Below, in pieces: positions 1 through 8,656 of a stretch of 64,000 nt of DNA. The notes beneath the pieces were generated by a model, which saw nothing but the letters and a program-made list of their open reading frames with translations, was not told the origin of the DNA and did not search any database. A program made the position numbers and the translations under genes. The first letter of the stretch is position 1. Each line of letters begins with the position of its first letter. This DNA is from Sphingobacterium kitahiroshimense. Its GTDB lineage: Bacteria; Bacteroidota; Bacteroidia; Sphingobacteriales; Sphingobacteriaceae. Location: the NCBI RefSeq assembly GCF_025961315.1, contig NZ_JAOQNK010000001.1, forward strand, positions 868,001 to 932,000, in the 5' to 3' direction.

Positions 1-2392
1 CCATCTGGCCCAATTGATTTTTAAGCATAATTCCATCTAAAGAGGAAGGATCTGACCTAAACTCAGGAGATGCCTGGATGACAACACGGTAATACTTTCC
101 AAAACGATTGAAATCGGATGCTTGCATACTTCCGTAATATCCTTGCATCAAGGTCATTAAATCGGAGACATTCACGTGAAGCTGTTTGGCCTTCATTTCG
201 TCAACAACCATTTCATACTGTGGATAGGATGCATTAAATGTGGTAAAGGCAAATGCGATCTCAGGTCGTTGCATCAATGCGCCCATATATCCATTGGCCG
301 TTTCACTGAATTTACTTAAACTGCCAGCGGTCTTATCTTGTAAAACAACTTCTAATCCTGAAGTATTACCAAAACCCGATACAGTCGGCATACCCAATAC
401 AAAGAAGTTTGCACTTTGATTTCCTTGTAACTGTCCTTGAAGAGCAACTAAAATTTGATTGATATCTTTAACTTCTCCCCTTTCTTTGAGTGGTTTCAAG
501 CGTATCATCAGTACCCCTGCAGAAGATGAAGTACTAAAACTCATCATATTTAAACCCGAAATACTGATCACCGATTCTACAGAAGGATGTTTCTGAATTT
601 CTAATTCTGCATCGGTTATGGCTTTAGTTGTCCGATCTAAAGATGCACCTGGTGGCGTATTGACCATGGCCATTAAAAAACTCTGATCCTCATCGGGTAT
701 AAAACCTGTCGGTGTGGTACGGAACATCCATACAAACAATACCAATAGCACTGCCAGTCCTGAGAATGCCACAGTTTTACGTTTTATTAAGAAAAGGACA
801 GATTTACCGTAACGAAATGTCAGTTTATTAAAAGCTGCATTAAATCCTGCGAAAAAACGTTCTTTAAAATTTGTTTTCTTCTCCTCATGATGCCCATCGT
901 GTGATTTTAATAATAACGCACATAATGCAGGACTTAAGGTTAGTGCATTAACTGCTGAGATCAGAATTGCCATTGCCAAGGTCAAAGCAAATTGTTGATA
1001 AAACACACCTGTAGGGCCTTCCATAAAAGCAACGGGTATAAATACTGCCGACATCACAAGCGTAATGGATATAATAGCGCCTGTGATCTCACTCATTGCA
1101 GACATTGTCGCCGCTTTTGCATTTAACTTTTTCTTCTCCATTTTAGCATGTACTGCTTCTACGACAACGATGGCATCATCGACAACGATCCCAATTGCAA
1201 GTACGAGTGCAAAAAGGGTCAGTAGATTGATCGAAAATCCAAACAGTTGCATAAAGAAAAATGTACCAACAATAGAAACCGGAACTGCAATCGCTGGAAT
1301 TAATGTCGATCTAAAATCCTGTAAAAAGATAAATACAACAATAAAAACGAGTACAAAAGCTTCTAGCAAGGTGGTGATAACTTGAGCAACAGACTGATCT
1401 AAAGATTCCTTCGAAGAGTACGGCGTAGTATATTTAATACCTGCGGGAAACGATTTTGAAAGCTCCTGTAAACGTTCCTGCATCTCTATCTCGACGGCAT
1501 TGGCATTTGAACCAGCTGTCTGATAAAGGGCAATCATAATCGCCGGTTTCTTATTATACGCTGTGGCAACCGTATTGGTGTAAGACCCAAACTCAACTTT
1601 AGCCACATCCTGCAGACGCAACACGGAACCATCTGCATTTGCGCGTATGATAATATTTTCGTAATCGGCTGCTTCAGCCAGCTTTCCTTTATATCGGATG
1701 ACATATTCTACAGCTTCCTTGGTACTCTCTCCAAATCTTCCTGGAGCAGCTTCAATATTCTGAGTCTGGATCGCAGCAGACACTTCTTGCGGCGTGATAT
1801 CATAGGAAGCCATCTGAGCTGGATTGAGCCAAACGCGCATCGAGTAATCTTTGTTACCGAATACCTGTGCATCACCGACTCCTGTGATACGCTTCAACTC
1901 TGGAACAATATTAATCTTAGCATAATTCTCTATAAAAAGTTCGTCTGATTTATTATCATCGGAGTATAGCGTTACCATGGCCACCATACTATTCTGTCTT
2001 TTTAGTGTGCTTACACCGATCTGATTAACCTCTGCAGGTAACATACTGGTTGCTTGCGATACTCGGTTCTGTACGTTTACTGCGGCCTGATCCGGATCTG
2101 TTCCTAATTTAAAAACAACAGTAATCATCAAACTACCGTCATTACTCGATGTAGAAGTAAGAAAGTCCATATTTTCTACACCATTGATGGCATTTTCTAA
2201 TGGCGGTGCTACTGCCTTTGCAATTACTTCGGCAGAGGCACCTGGGTAAGTCGCCATGACGGTCACACTTGGTGGGGCGATTTCAGGAAATTTGGTAATG
2301 GGTAAACCGAGCATAGCCACGACCCCCAGAATAACCAGCAATATGGATATAACTGTAGCCAATACTGGCCTTTTAATTATTTTTTTTAACAT
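1..2392 (-). CDS. RND multidrug efflux transporter, AcrB/HAE1 type (C-terminus cut by window edge)
   Basis: Inner-membrane proton-driven pump subunit of a tripartite RND efflux system. About 797 N-terminal codons are visible of a usual ~1050; the reading frame runs open off the left edge. The start at 2392 gives MLKKIIKRPVLATVISILLV, the usual cytoplasmic stub plus TM1. The first periplasmic porter domain follows, then a TM bundle carrying the paired aspartates of the proton relay (GIVVDDAIVVVEA), the large central cytoplasmic/TM region, and the start of the second periplasmic domain. It lies 22 bp downstream of the periplasmic adaptor, so the two should be co-transcribed. An outer-membrane factor would be expected beyond the window. 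Substrate cannot be told from sequence. Confidence 0.95.
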   Translation of the reverse strand, partial: MLKKIIKRPVLATVISILLVILGVVAMLGLPITKFPEIAPPSVTVMATYPGASAEVIAKAVAPPLENAINGVENMDFLTSTSSNDGSLMITVVFKLGTDPDQAAVNVQNRVSQATSMLPAEVNQIGVSTLKRQNSMVAMVTLYSDDNKSDELFIENYAKINIVPELKRITGVGDAQVFGNKDYSMRVWLNPAQMASYDITPQEVSAAIQTQNIEAAPGRFGESTKEAVEYVIRYKGKLAEAADYENIIIRANADGSVLRLQDVAKVEFGSYTNTVATAYNKKPAIMIALYQTAGSNANAVEIEMQERLQELSKSFPAGIKYTTPYSSKESLDQSVAQVITTLLEAFVLVFIVVFIFLQDFRSTLIPAIAVPVSIVGTFFFMQLFGFSINLLTLFALVLAIGIVVDDAIVVVEAVHAKMEKKKLNAKAATMSAMSEITGAIISITLVMSAVFIPVAFMEGPTGVFYQQFALTLAMAILISAVNALTLSPALCALLLKSHDGHHEEKKTNFKERFFAGFNAAFNKLTFRYGKSVLFLIKRKTVAFSGLAVLLVLFVWMFRTTPTGFIPDEDQSFLMAMVNTPPGASLDRTTKAITDAELEIQKHPSVESVISISGLNMMSFSTSSSAGVLMIRLKPLKERGEVKDINQILVALQGQLQGNQSANFFVLGMPTVSGFGNTSGLEVVLQDKTAGSLSKFSETANGYMGALMQRPEIAFAFTTFNASYPQYEMVVDEMKAKQLHVNVSDLMTLMQGYYGSMQASDFNRFGKYYRVVIQASPEFRSDPSSLDGIMLKNQLGQM

Positions 2393-2414
2393 AATGACTA
2401 AGGATAAATGGTTG

Positions 2415-3572
2415 TTAAGATTTATTCACGCTATCTTTTACTGTGGTTGCGGATTTCACCTTAACAGGCATACCATTCTGAAGGAAACTAAGTCCATTTG
2501 TAATTATCTGATCACCTGCTGTAACACCTGATTTGACGAAGTATTGAGATTCTTGTTTACCACTTACTTCAATTGGCGTCTGTACCGCCTTTCCTTCTTT
2601 ACTGATCGTAAAGACATAAATTTTATCTTGAATGGCTGTCGTTGCTGTGATCGGAACCACAACAACCTGCTCAATATGTTGATCTAATGCTATTTTCCCT
2701 GTGTTTCCTGTTCGTAATTGTCCTTGCGGGTTTTCAAATTTTGCCCGAAGACTGATCGAACCTGTATTCTTGTCGAATTGACCTTCAATAGCATCAATTT
2801 TTCCTAAATGTGGAAAGTCCTGTCCATTAGCTGTTTTTAAAGTTACAGGAGCGGCTTGCTTCAACTTTTCAGCAACAGAGTTTCCCGGTAATGCTGCCTG
2901 AAAATTAACAAAATCGTTTTCACTCATTGAGAAATATGCAAATACGGCATGCGTATCTGATAAGAGCGTTAAGGGTTCGACTGCAGCAGGATTAATGAGA
3001 CTTCCTAATCGATAAGGAATACGACCTATAGTGCCACTGACCGGAGCTTTAATTGTACAGAATTCAAGGTTAATTTTCGCTGTTTCAAAAACGGCATTTG
3101 CCTGCGCTAAAGCTGCTTGGGCACCTTCGTACGTTGCCTGTGCTTGGTCAACCTGTAGATTAGATACGAGTTTATTACTTACTAATTCTTTTTTCCTATC
3201 TAGATCTATTTTAACATTGGACAGATTCGCCTTAGCTGCTAAAATAGATGCTTGCGCATTTTTATACTGCTCTTTATAGGTACGATCATCCACTTGAAAT
3301 AAAGTCTGCCCAGCCCGGACAAATGCACCTTCATCAACAAAGATCTTAGCCAGATAACCGGAAACTTGTGGACGGATTTCAACATTTACAACTCCTTCAA
3401 TGCTGCTTGCATAAGTTTTTGTTAATATTCCATTTTCTTCTTGAAGTATCATCACTGGAACTTCTAAGGCTGCGGGTGCCTCCCCTCCCTGGTTTGGTTT
3501 TTGACCACAACTTGTTAGGAATCCTAGGCTTAAGCCTAGCAATGTTGATTGAACAACTAATTTCCGATTCAT
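2415..3572 (-). CDS. RND efflux periplasmic adaptor (membrane fusion protein), lipoprotein
   Basis: 385-residue adaptor that bridges the inner-membrane RND pump to an outer-membrane channel. The N-terminus is a lipoprotein signal with lipobox LTSC (Cys near residue 22). Next come a biotinyl-lipoyl-like half motif (VEIRPQVSGYLAKIFVDEGAFV), an alpha-helical hairpin (residues ~95-150, alanine/glutamine-rich), the second lipoyl half (CTIKAPVSGTIGRI), then beta-barrel and membrane-proximal domains. Length and architecture match AcrA/MexA-type adaptors. It lies directly upstream of the pump gene and downstream of an AraC regulator on the same strand, the standard layout of a regulated efflux operon. 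Confidence 0.95.
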   Translation of the reverse strand: MNRKLVVQSTLLGLSLGFLTSCGQKPNQGGEAPAALEVPVMILQEENGILTKTYASSIEGVVNVEIRPQVSGYLAKIFVDEGAFVRAGQTLFQVDDRTYKEQYKNAQASILAAKANLSNVKIDLDRKKELVSNKLVSNLQVDQAQATYEGAQAALAQANAVFETAKINLEFCTIKAPVSGTIGRIPYRLGSLINPAAVEPLTLLSDTHAVFAYFSMSENDFVNFQAALPGNSVAEKLKQAAPVTLKTANGQDFPHLGKIDAIEGQFDKNTGSISLRAKFENPQGQLRTGNTGKIALDQHIEQVVVVPITATTAIQDKIYVFTISKEGKAVQTPIEVSGKQESQYFVKSGVTAGDQIITNGLSFLQNGMPVKVKSATTVKDSVNKS

Positions 3573-3763
3573 TTAAAATATATTATGTTCTCGCTATATT
3601 TAAAGATTCGAAAAGAAGGGTTAGTCACTAAAATATTGGACTTCAGACCCCATCTTTTCTCCTCATGTACAATTAATACAAATATATATCTGACTAAATC
3701 GGTTAAAAAGTCTAAAGGGAGCTTTAACTTGTCAAAAAGACACTAAATTAGTTCGGGATAAAT

Positions 3764-4681
3764 TTAAGTTAATAATTCTTTACGATACAGAATCGGGGAT
3801 TGACCTGTATTCTTTTTAAAGAATTTGCTAAAAGTAGGTAAATCACTAAAATTCAATTGTTGCATGATATCTGAGATTGAGTAAAAATTAGACCGTAATT
3901 TAGCTGTCACTTCAGCCATCAATGTTTGTTCAATAATCTGCAGCGGGCTTAACCCTGTAACTTCTTTTATAACCCTGCTGAGGTATTTTCGACTCACAAA
4001 TAAGCAATCGGCATAATGCTGGACTGAACGGTGAACGTGAAATTGATCTACCACCAGCGTAATGAAATCCAAACATAATTTTTCTTTTCGGCCACTGAGT
4101 ACTACCTGACCGATAACATGATCCATAAGTTCTGATTCTATTTCGTAGTTGAGTAGTGCAAAAGTACTTTTAATAATTTCCGCCTGATGTTTAGTTGGTG
4201 TAGGACTCAGATTAACTTCTCTTAAATGTTCTAGATAAACTACAAATCGCTTAACTACAGGTTCACGTAAGGAAAATACCTTTAAATAATTGTCAAACAA
4301 AAAATCTAAGGACGATCTGCCTTGAAAAAACATGCCTATTTTTTTAGCAAAATCTAAAGAAAACATAAAACTGATCATTTCCAGATCATCACTCCTTTCC
4401 AAAAACTCAATAATTGTAGTCGGTGAATGTAAGAATGCCATATTTTCCTGGATTTCCTGTTCAGAAAAACCAATCCGCATGCCGAGCTTTCCTTTTAGGA
4501 TAATACTCATTCCAAAACTGTCAGTGCGCATAGGCTCATAAGAGCGAATGTCAGTCATATTACTTTTCTGTAAATGACAGATAGTAAATCCCTCATACTG
4601 TTGTTTGTTCATCTGCTCGGCAACAAACTCCTTTAAAGTAAAAAATGTAATTCGACGATCCATAATCTTAAACGCTAACAA
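3764..4681 (-). CDS. AraC-family transcriptional regulator
   Basis: 305-residue regulator with an N-terminal sensory region (~1-190, cupin-like by family) and a C-terminal AraC/XylS double helix-turn-helix (~205-300). The latter contains YADCLFVSRKYLSRVIKE and the family signature NFSDLPTFSKFFKKNTGQSP. The start used is 4681; an internal Met seven residues in (MDRRITFF) is an alternative. It sits 191 bp upstream of the efflux adaptor in the same orientation, so it probably controls the efflux operon, as is common for RND clusters in Bacteroidota. A dyad containing TGTCAAAA lies upstream of its start, and the same octamer recurs in front of the adaptor. Confidence 0.9.
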   Translation of the reverse strand: MLAFKIMDRRITFFTLKEFVAEQMNKQQYEGFTICHLQKSNMTDIRSYEPMRTDSFGMSIILKGKLGMRIGFSEQEIQENMAFLHSPTTIIEFLERSDDLEMISFMFSLDFAKKIGMFFQGRSSLDFLFDNYLKVFSLREPVVKRFVVYLEHLREVNLSPTPTKHQAEIIKSTFALLNYEIESELMDHVIGQVVLSGRKEKLCLDFITLVVDQFHVHRSVQHYADCLFVSRKYLSRVIKEVTGLSPLQIIEQTLMAEVTAKLRSNFYSISDIMQQLNFSDLPTFSKFFKKNTGQSPILYRKELLT

Positions 4682-4733
4682 AGAGCATGTCTAAGTTAAA
4701 ATTTAAAATAAGTTTTGTTTTACTCTTTTTGTT

Positions 4734-4755
4734 TTTTGACAATTTTCTGTCAAAA
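4734..4755. promoter_or_regulatory. Inverted repeat upstream of the AraC regulator, possible operator
   Basis: TTTTGACA-N6-TGTCAAAA is a perfect 8-bp dyad 53-74 bp upstream of the regulator start. The half-site TGTCAAAA recurs at 3730-3737, in the gap between the regulator and the efflux adaptor, where it is followed by GACA. Repetition in front of both transcription units suggests an operator. That it binds this AraC protein is inference. Confidence 0.35.
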
Positions 4756-4801
4756 GTCAAACATACATATTGGTTAGCTGTTATACTACAATGATAAGCA
4801 T

Positions 4802-4835
4802 AAAAAAACAGCAACCTTTCATGTAAGGTTGCTGT
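4802..4835 (-). terminator. Rho-independent terminator
   Basis: Perfect 11-bp stem ACAGCAACCTT/AAGGTTGCTGT with a 6-nt loop, followed on the minus strand by a run of seven T. It lies 28 bp past the stop of the 4863-5633 lipoprotein gene, so it ends that transcript and insulates the AraC regulator. Confidence 0.85.
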
Positions 4836-4862
4836 AATTGTTTGTATTTTAAACTGAAATAA

Positions 4863-5633
4863 TTATCCGCCGTAAACAGCTACACCTTTATCCTGTAACA
4901 CATATCCTTTCCATGCCATGAGGATATAATTTCCAGAAACCCAGTTTCCTTCACCTTTTTTTTCCAATACTATACCATTATTAGAATTGGGCAAAAAAAC
5001 TTCAGCTTTAGAATTGTCCGAACTAAAGTAAACATAGGCTTGTTTACCTTCCGTTCTTGCCCCATCCTTCAAAGGGTTTAAGGTTGTTTTTAAAGTGGCT
5101 AATGTAATGCACCTTTGCTCCAATTCCGAGTATGATTTTCCATCCTCAAACAGGCAACCTTGTTTTTTTTCAGCACAATCTCCTTTTACCAAGGGCATAG
5201 TTGAGGTAAAATTCAAATGATTTATATCTTTGAAAGCCGTCCCTTCAGCATTCATATCACCATATCCTTCAATCAATGTGTCTTTACTTACTTTAAATGC
5301 AACCTGCCTAACAGAAGTTACTCCTTCTGACTGGAAAGTATAATCTGCGAGCAGCACATTATCCTTCAGCTGCCCTACGAAAGTTCCAGTATTCTTATCT
5401 TTCTCGGCGAAAGCGTACGTAAGGTTTCCTTTAAGAGTTGGTCCTATATCAGTAAATTCCAACGAAATATGATTATTGCCGTCATTGTAAGCATAACATG
5501 CCGGCTCTGAGAAAGTAACTGTTTTACCTGTTATTTCTTCAAAAGCAGCATTACGGTTTTCAGTTTTTGAATCCCTATTCCTACAACTTATCATCGTCAA
5601 AATAACAAACGATAATGTGATTATTTTTTTCAT
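4863..5633 (-). CDS. Hypothetical lipoprotein
   Basis: 256-residue predicted lipoprotein: signal MKKIITLSFVILTMISC with the lipidation Cys at residue 17, then a charged linker. The mature part alternates beta-type segments (LEFTDIGPTLKGNLTYAF, VLLADYTFQSEG). A short Cys-containing segment follows (DCAEKKQGCLFEDG) and then a C-terminal half rich in short strands. The composition suggests an all-beta periplasmic or surface domain. I recognise no family with confidence and no catalytic motif. It is followed by its own terminator and preceded by a 167-bp AT-rich gap, so it is probably monocistronic. Confidence 0.75.
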   Translation of the reverse strand: MKKIITLSFVILTMISCRNRDSKTENRNAAFEEITGKTVTFSEPACYAYNDGNNHISLEFTDIGPTLKGNLTYAFAEKDKNTGTFVGQLKDNVLLADYTFQSEGVTSVRQVAFKVSKDTLIEGYGDMNAEGTAFKDINHLNFTSTMPLVKGDCAEKKQGCLFEDGKSYSELEQRCITLATLKTTLNPLKDGARTEGKQAYVYFSSDNSKAEVFLPNSNNGIVLEKKGEGNWVSGNYILMAWKGYVLQDKGVAVYGG

Positions 5634-5800
5634 ATTTTCTAGCGTTAAATGGTTATCAATTTTTTTAAAATAATGATACTTCCTAAATCACAATTCATAA
5701 AAATAGTTACTATTTACTCTGAAAAGCAGTTAGAAACTTATCATTTTAAATTTAAAATAGCATTAATGGATATATACATACGATCGGTGCTACCTCACTA

Positions 5801-6262
5801 TTATTTAATAACGGTCAAATAAACTTGTTGCTTGCCTGCTCCAAGTTTTACATTTGGGAACTGTTTGTCATAGTCAATCATAATATCTCCTTTTTCTACT
5901 TTTCCGTTACCATCCGAATCCCATTTAACAGTAACATAATATTTGACTGCTTCATGTGCAGCTACCGCAGGCTTTATATGCGATTTATGATCTTTTGGTA
6001 AAACAAAATCAATTGTGAAAGGAACGCCAGACTGTTGAATATTTTTTTCTTCCAATAATGTTGCTGGTACATCAGCTATATTCTCTGCAACAGCATATAA
6101 TTGTACTTTACCTTCTGGATTTTTTATATCTAACGGTGCTGAACCAATAAATTCTACCGTTAGTGAATCACCCGTTTTAGTTTCTTCACTCCCCTTGCTA
6201 CCAGACGTACAACTTGCTAAAATGGACAATGGCAAAACTGCCAAAAAAATTATGCTTTTCAT
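5801..6262 (-). CDS. Lipoprotein, YbaY/YscW-like domain possible
   Basis: 153-residue lipoprotein with lipobox LASC (Cys17) and a Ser/Gly/Lys linker. The mature domain has the pattern VQLYAVAENIADVPATLLEEK followed by VPFTIDFVLP, which resembles the YbaY/YscW-type lipoprotein chaperone domain (a beta sandwich in which 'SLADAPA...I' precedes 'PFPFEL'). This resemblance is by eye only. It also holds DSDGNGKVEKGD, which reads like a single calcium-binding loop. A stem-loop lies in its 5' leader (6290-6327). Function is unknown. Confidence 0.75.
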   Translation of the reverse strand: MKSIIFLAVLPLSILASCTSGSKGSEETKTGDSLTVEFIGSAPLDIKNPEGKVQLYAVAENIADVPATLLEEKNIQQSGVPFTIDFVLPKDHKSHIKPAVAAHEAVKYYVTVKWDSDGNGKVEKGDIMIDYDKQFPNVKLGAGKQQVYLTVIK

Positions 6263-6289
6263 ATATCACTTTATTTAAGCACTGCTACT

Positions 6290-6327
6290 TTCAAATTAAA
6301 GATTAAAAGTAGCAGTGTATTCTTTTT
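6290..6327. other. Stem-loop in the leader of the 5801-6262 lipoprotein gene
   Basis: Perfect 12-bp stem CACTGCTACTTT/AAAGTAGCAGTG with a 14-nt loop. A T-rich tract (TATTCTTTTTTT) follows it on the plus strand, yet both flanking genes are on the minus strand. It lies 28 bp before the lipoprotein start and 66 bp after the GH95 stop. It could end the PUL transcript or act as a leader structure. Confidence 0.5.
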
Positions 6328-6392
6328 TTAAAGCTCTACACCCAAATATTATACCAAATACCTGACATAAGCATAAGGAATACTCTATATTA

Positions 6393-8645
6393 TCAATTTT
6401 TAACTGCCTTAGTGAGCTTTAAACTCTGATTTGGTTTTAATTGTATCTGATATATATACTTACCGTTAACTTCCTTCATCAATTTTGCGTCTTTAAGTAC
6501 AGTTGCACTCAAAAGCTGAATAGTCTGATGCTCTAAAGATTTTAAAACAACAGATTCAACCTCCTTATTTTTCCATATCAATTCGTGAATCAAAATGTTT
6601 CCTCTAGCTTTCAATCCTTTAATTTTACCATCTTTCCAATTATCTGGCAATGCTGGCAATAACTCGATCATATTATTCTGTGATTGTACGATCATTTCAC
6701 TAACAGCGGCAACATAACCTAAGTTACCATCAATCTGAAATGGTGGATGTGCGCAAAGCAGATTCGCGTATACCCCACCGCCGTTATCGTAATCTATCCC
6801 TTCACCTCCTACGAGATTAATAAAATTTTTCAAGATCTGGTAAGCATGATTACCATCTTGTAACCTACCCCAAAATGCTACTTTCCAAGCCATAGACCAT
6901 CCTGTAGATTCATCTCCTCGCGCATTTAGTGTTACTTTTGCCGCATTAGCTAATTCTGGAGTTTCCCATTTAGATATTTGTCGTCCTGGATATAGGCCAA
7001 ACAAATGAGAAACATGTCTATGCTTATCATTAGGATCATCACGGTCGGTTTCCCACTCTTGCAACTGCCCCCATTTTCCAATTTTTGGTTTTAATAATGC
7101 ATTGCGAAGTGTTTCGATATGCTTGCCATATGCTTTATCAATTTGTAAAATTTGACAGGCCTCAACATAATTCGTAAAAAGGTCGAAAATGATCTGATGA
7201 TCGTAACTCACAGCATCTTCGGTAGGTCCGTGTTCAGGTGACCAGCCCATGGGGGCCACTACAGTTCCATCATCACGACGAACAAGTCTATCATCCCAAA
7301 ATTGACATATTTCCTTTAATATTGGATAAGCAAAATCTCTTAAATACGCTTTGTCACGATTAAATGCATAGTGTTCCCAAAGTGCCTGCGCGTACCATGC
7401 ACTGCCTGGTGTATTCCAGGAGAAGCTTTCTCCTCCAAAAATATTATTTTCAGTACGAACCGTCCAACCGCGAACACCTGGAAATTCCTTTTGTGTATTT
7501 TCCTTCTTTACTTCGCGCATACTATTGATGTAATCCAGATATGGCCATGCAGATTCGCTTAGATTTGCAACCTCAGCAGGCCAATAGTTCATTTGCACAT
7601 TGATATTGGAATGGTAATCTGATCGCCATGGAGGGGTATTACTATTATTCCATAATCCCTGTAAATTGGCGGGTAGTCCGCCCTTACGAGAAGAGCTTAT
7701 AAGCAGGTAGCGCCCATACTGATAGATAAGGGATTCTAGCGCCGGTGATGGCTTTTGCTTATAGTGCTGCAGCAGTTTTTTTGTCGTTAGCTCCTGCGAT
7801 AAATCTTCAGTCCCCAATTGTAACTGTACTCGAGCAAAAAGTGATTGATAATCTTTTAAGTGTCTGGTAAGTAATTGATCAAAATGATATTTAGCAGCCT
7901 CTTGAATATATCTCTTGTTCGCTTCTAATGGCTTTTCATTCGCTTTCCAATTCGTAGACCGAGTATTGGCATAATCTGTCGCCGCACTCAAAAGTATAAC
8001 GATTTTATCTGCCGATTGAACCTGGATAAATATTTCGCCATCCTCTCCTTTTGTCTCCAAAACCTCTCCCCCTTCCGTTTTCACGTGGAGGCGTGCAGCA
8101 TATTCCATACCATTGGACAGTACACCACTGAACACCAAATCGCCGGCTATCGATTTTGTTAGTTTGCCGTGACTATCTTTAAGTCTGATGGTTGCATTTA
8201 GTGATTTTTTATTTTCATTTGTGTATTCCATTACCATCACCTGGTCCGGATTACTAGCGAAGTATCTGCGGCTTCTTTTTTGATTATCTTGATTGTATGT
8301 GATATGGTGCAAGGCCTGATCTAAATCTAATTTTCGGCTATAGTTTGAGAAAGGTTTTGCTCCAACCTGTCCAAATTCAACAAACACCTCCCCAAAAGCC
8401 TGATATTCTCCGGTTTCCTGTTCGTTACCGGTCCATAGACTGTTCTCATTAAATTGAATATGTTCTTGATTCACTCCTCCGAATATCATGGCACCAATAC
8501 GACCATTTCCGATCGGATAAGCTTCAGTCATCCAATCCTTAGCAGGTTGATCATCCCATAGAAAATACTGCTGGCCATAAACAGTCGTTTTTACAAAAAA
8601 TATCAATACTACAATGAATATATATGCTCTTTGTGATTTTAACAT
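6393..8645 (-). CDS. GH95 glycoside hydrolase, alpha-L-fucosidase-like
   Basis: 750-residue secreted glycosidase, last gene of the PUL. The longer open frame reaches 8747, but Met at 8645 begins a clean signal peptide (MLKSQRAYIFIVVLIFFVKTTVYGQ) and leaves 11 bp after the symporter stop, so I chose it. The N-terminal domain opens with the GH95 pattern PIGNGRIGAMIFGG...FNENSLWTG. The (alpha/alpha)6 part has NINVQMNYWPAE (Asn347/Asn349), SPEHGP (Glu471) and FQIDGN (Asp639). These fit the Asn/Asn base-activating pair, acid Glu and Asp described for the GH95 enzyme AfcA. GH95 members act on alpha-L-fucosides, some on alpha-L-galactosides; a fucosidase is the likelier reading. Confidence 0.92.
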   Translation of the reverse strand: MLKSQRAYIFIVVLIFFVKTTVYGQQYFLWDDQPAKDWMTEAYPIGNGRIGAMIFGGVNQEHIQFNENSLWTGNEQETGEYQAFGEVFVEFGQVGAKPFSNYSRKLDLDQALHHITYNQDNQKRSRRYFASNPDQVMVMEYTNENKKSLNATIRLKDSHGKLTKSIAGDLVFSGVLSNGMEYAARLHVKTEGGEVLETKGEDGEIFIQVQSADKIVILLSAATDYANTRSTNWKANEKPLEANKRYIQEAAKYHFDQLLTRHLKDYQSLFARVQLQLGTEDLSQELTTKKLLQHYKQKPSPALESLIYQYGRYLLISSSRKGGLPANLQGLWNNSNTPPWRSDYHSNINVQMNYWPAEVANLSESAWPYLDYINSMREVKKENTQKEFPGVRGWTVRTENNIFGGESFSWNTPGSAWYAQALWEHYAFNRDKAYLRDFAYPILKEICQFWDDRLVRRDDGTVVAPMGWSPEHGPTEDAVSYDHQIIFDLFTNYVEACQILQIDKAYGKHIETLRNALLKPKIGKWGQLQEWETDRDDPNDKHRHVSHLFGLYPGRQISKWETPELANAAKVTLNARGDESTGWSMAWKVAFWGRLQDGNHAYQILKNFINLVGGEGIDYDNGGGVYANLLCAHPPFQIDGNLGYVAAVSEMIVQSQNNMIELLPALPDNWKDGKIKGLKARGNILIHELIWKNKEVESVVLKSLEHQTIQLLSATVLKDAKLMKEVNGKYIYQIQLKPNQSLKLTKAVKN

Positions 8646-8656
8646 AAAAAATAGAT

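Noticed and set aside
1065..2531. Plus-strand open frames at 1065-1385 and 2256-2531
   Set aside because: They are shadows inside the minus-strand RND pump and adaptor genes, which have clear family motifs.
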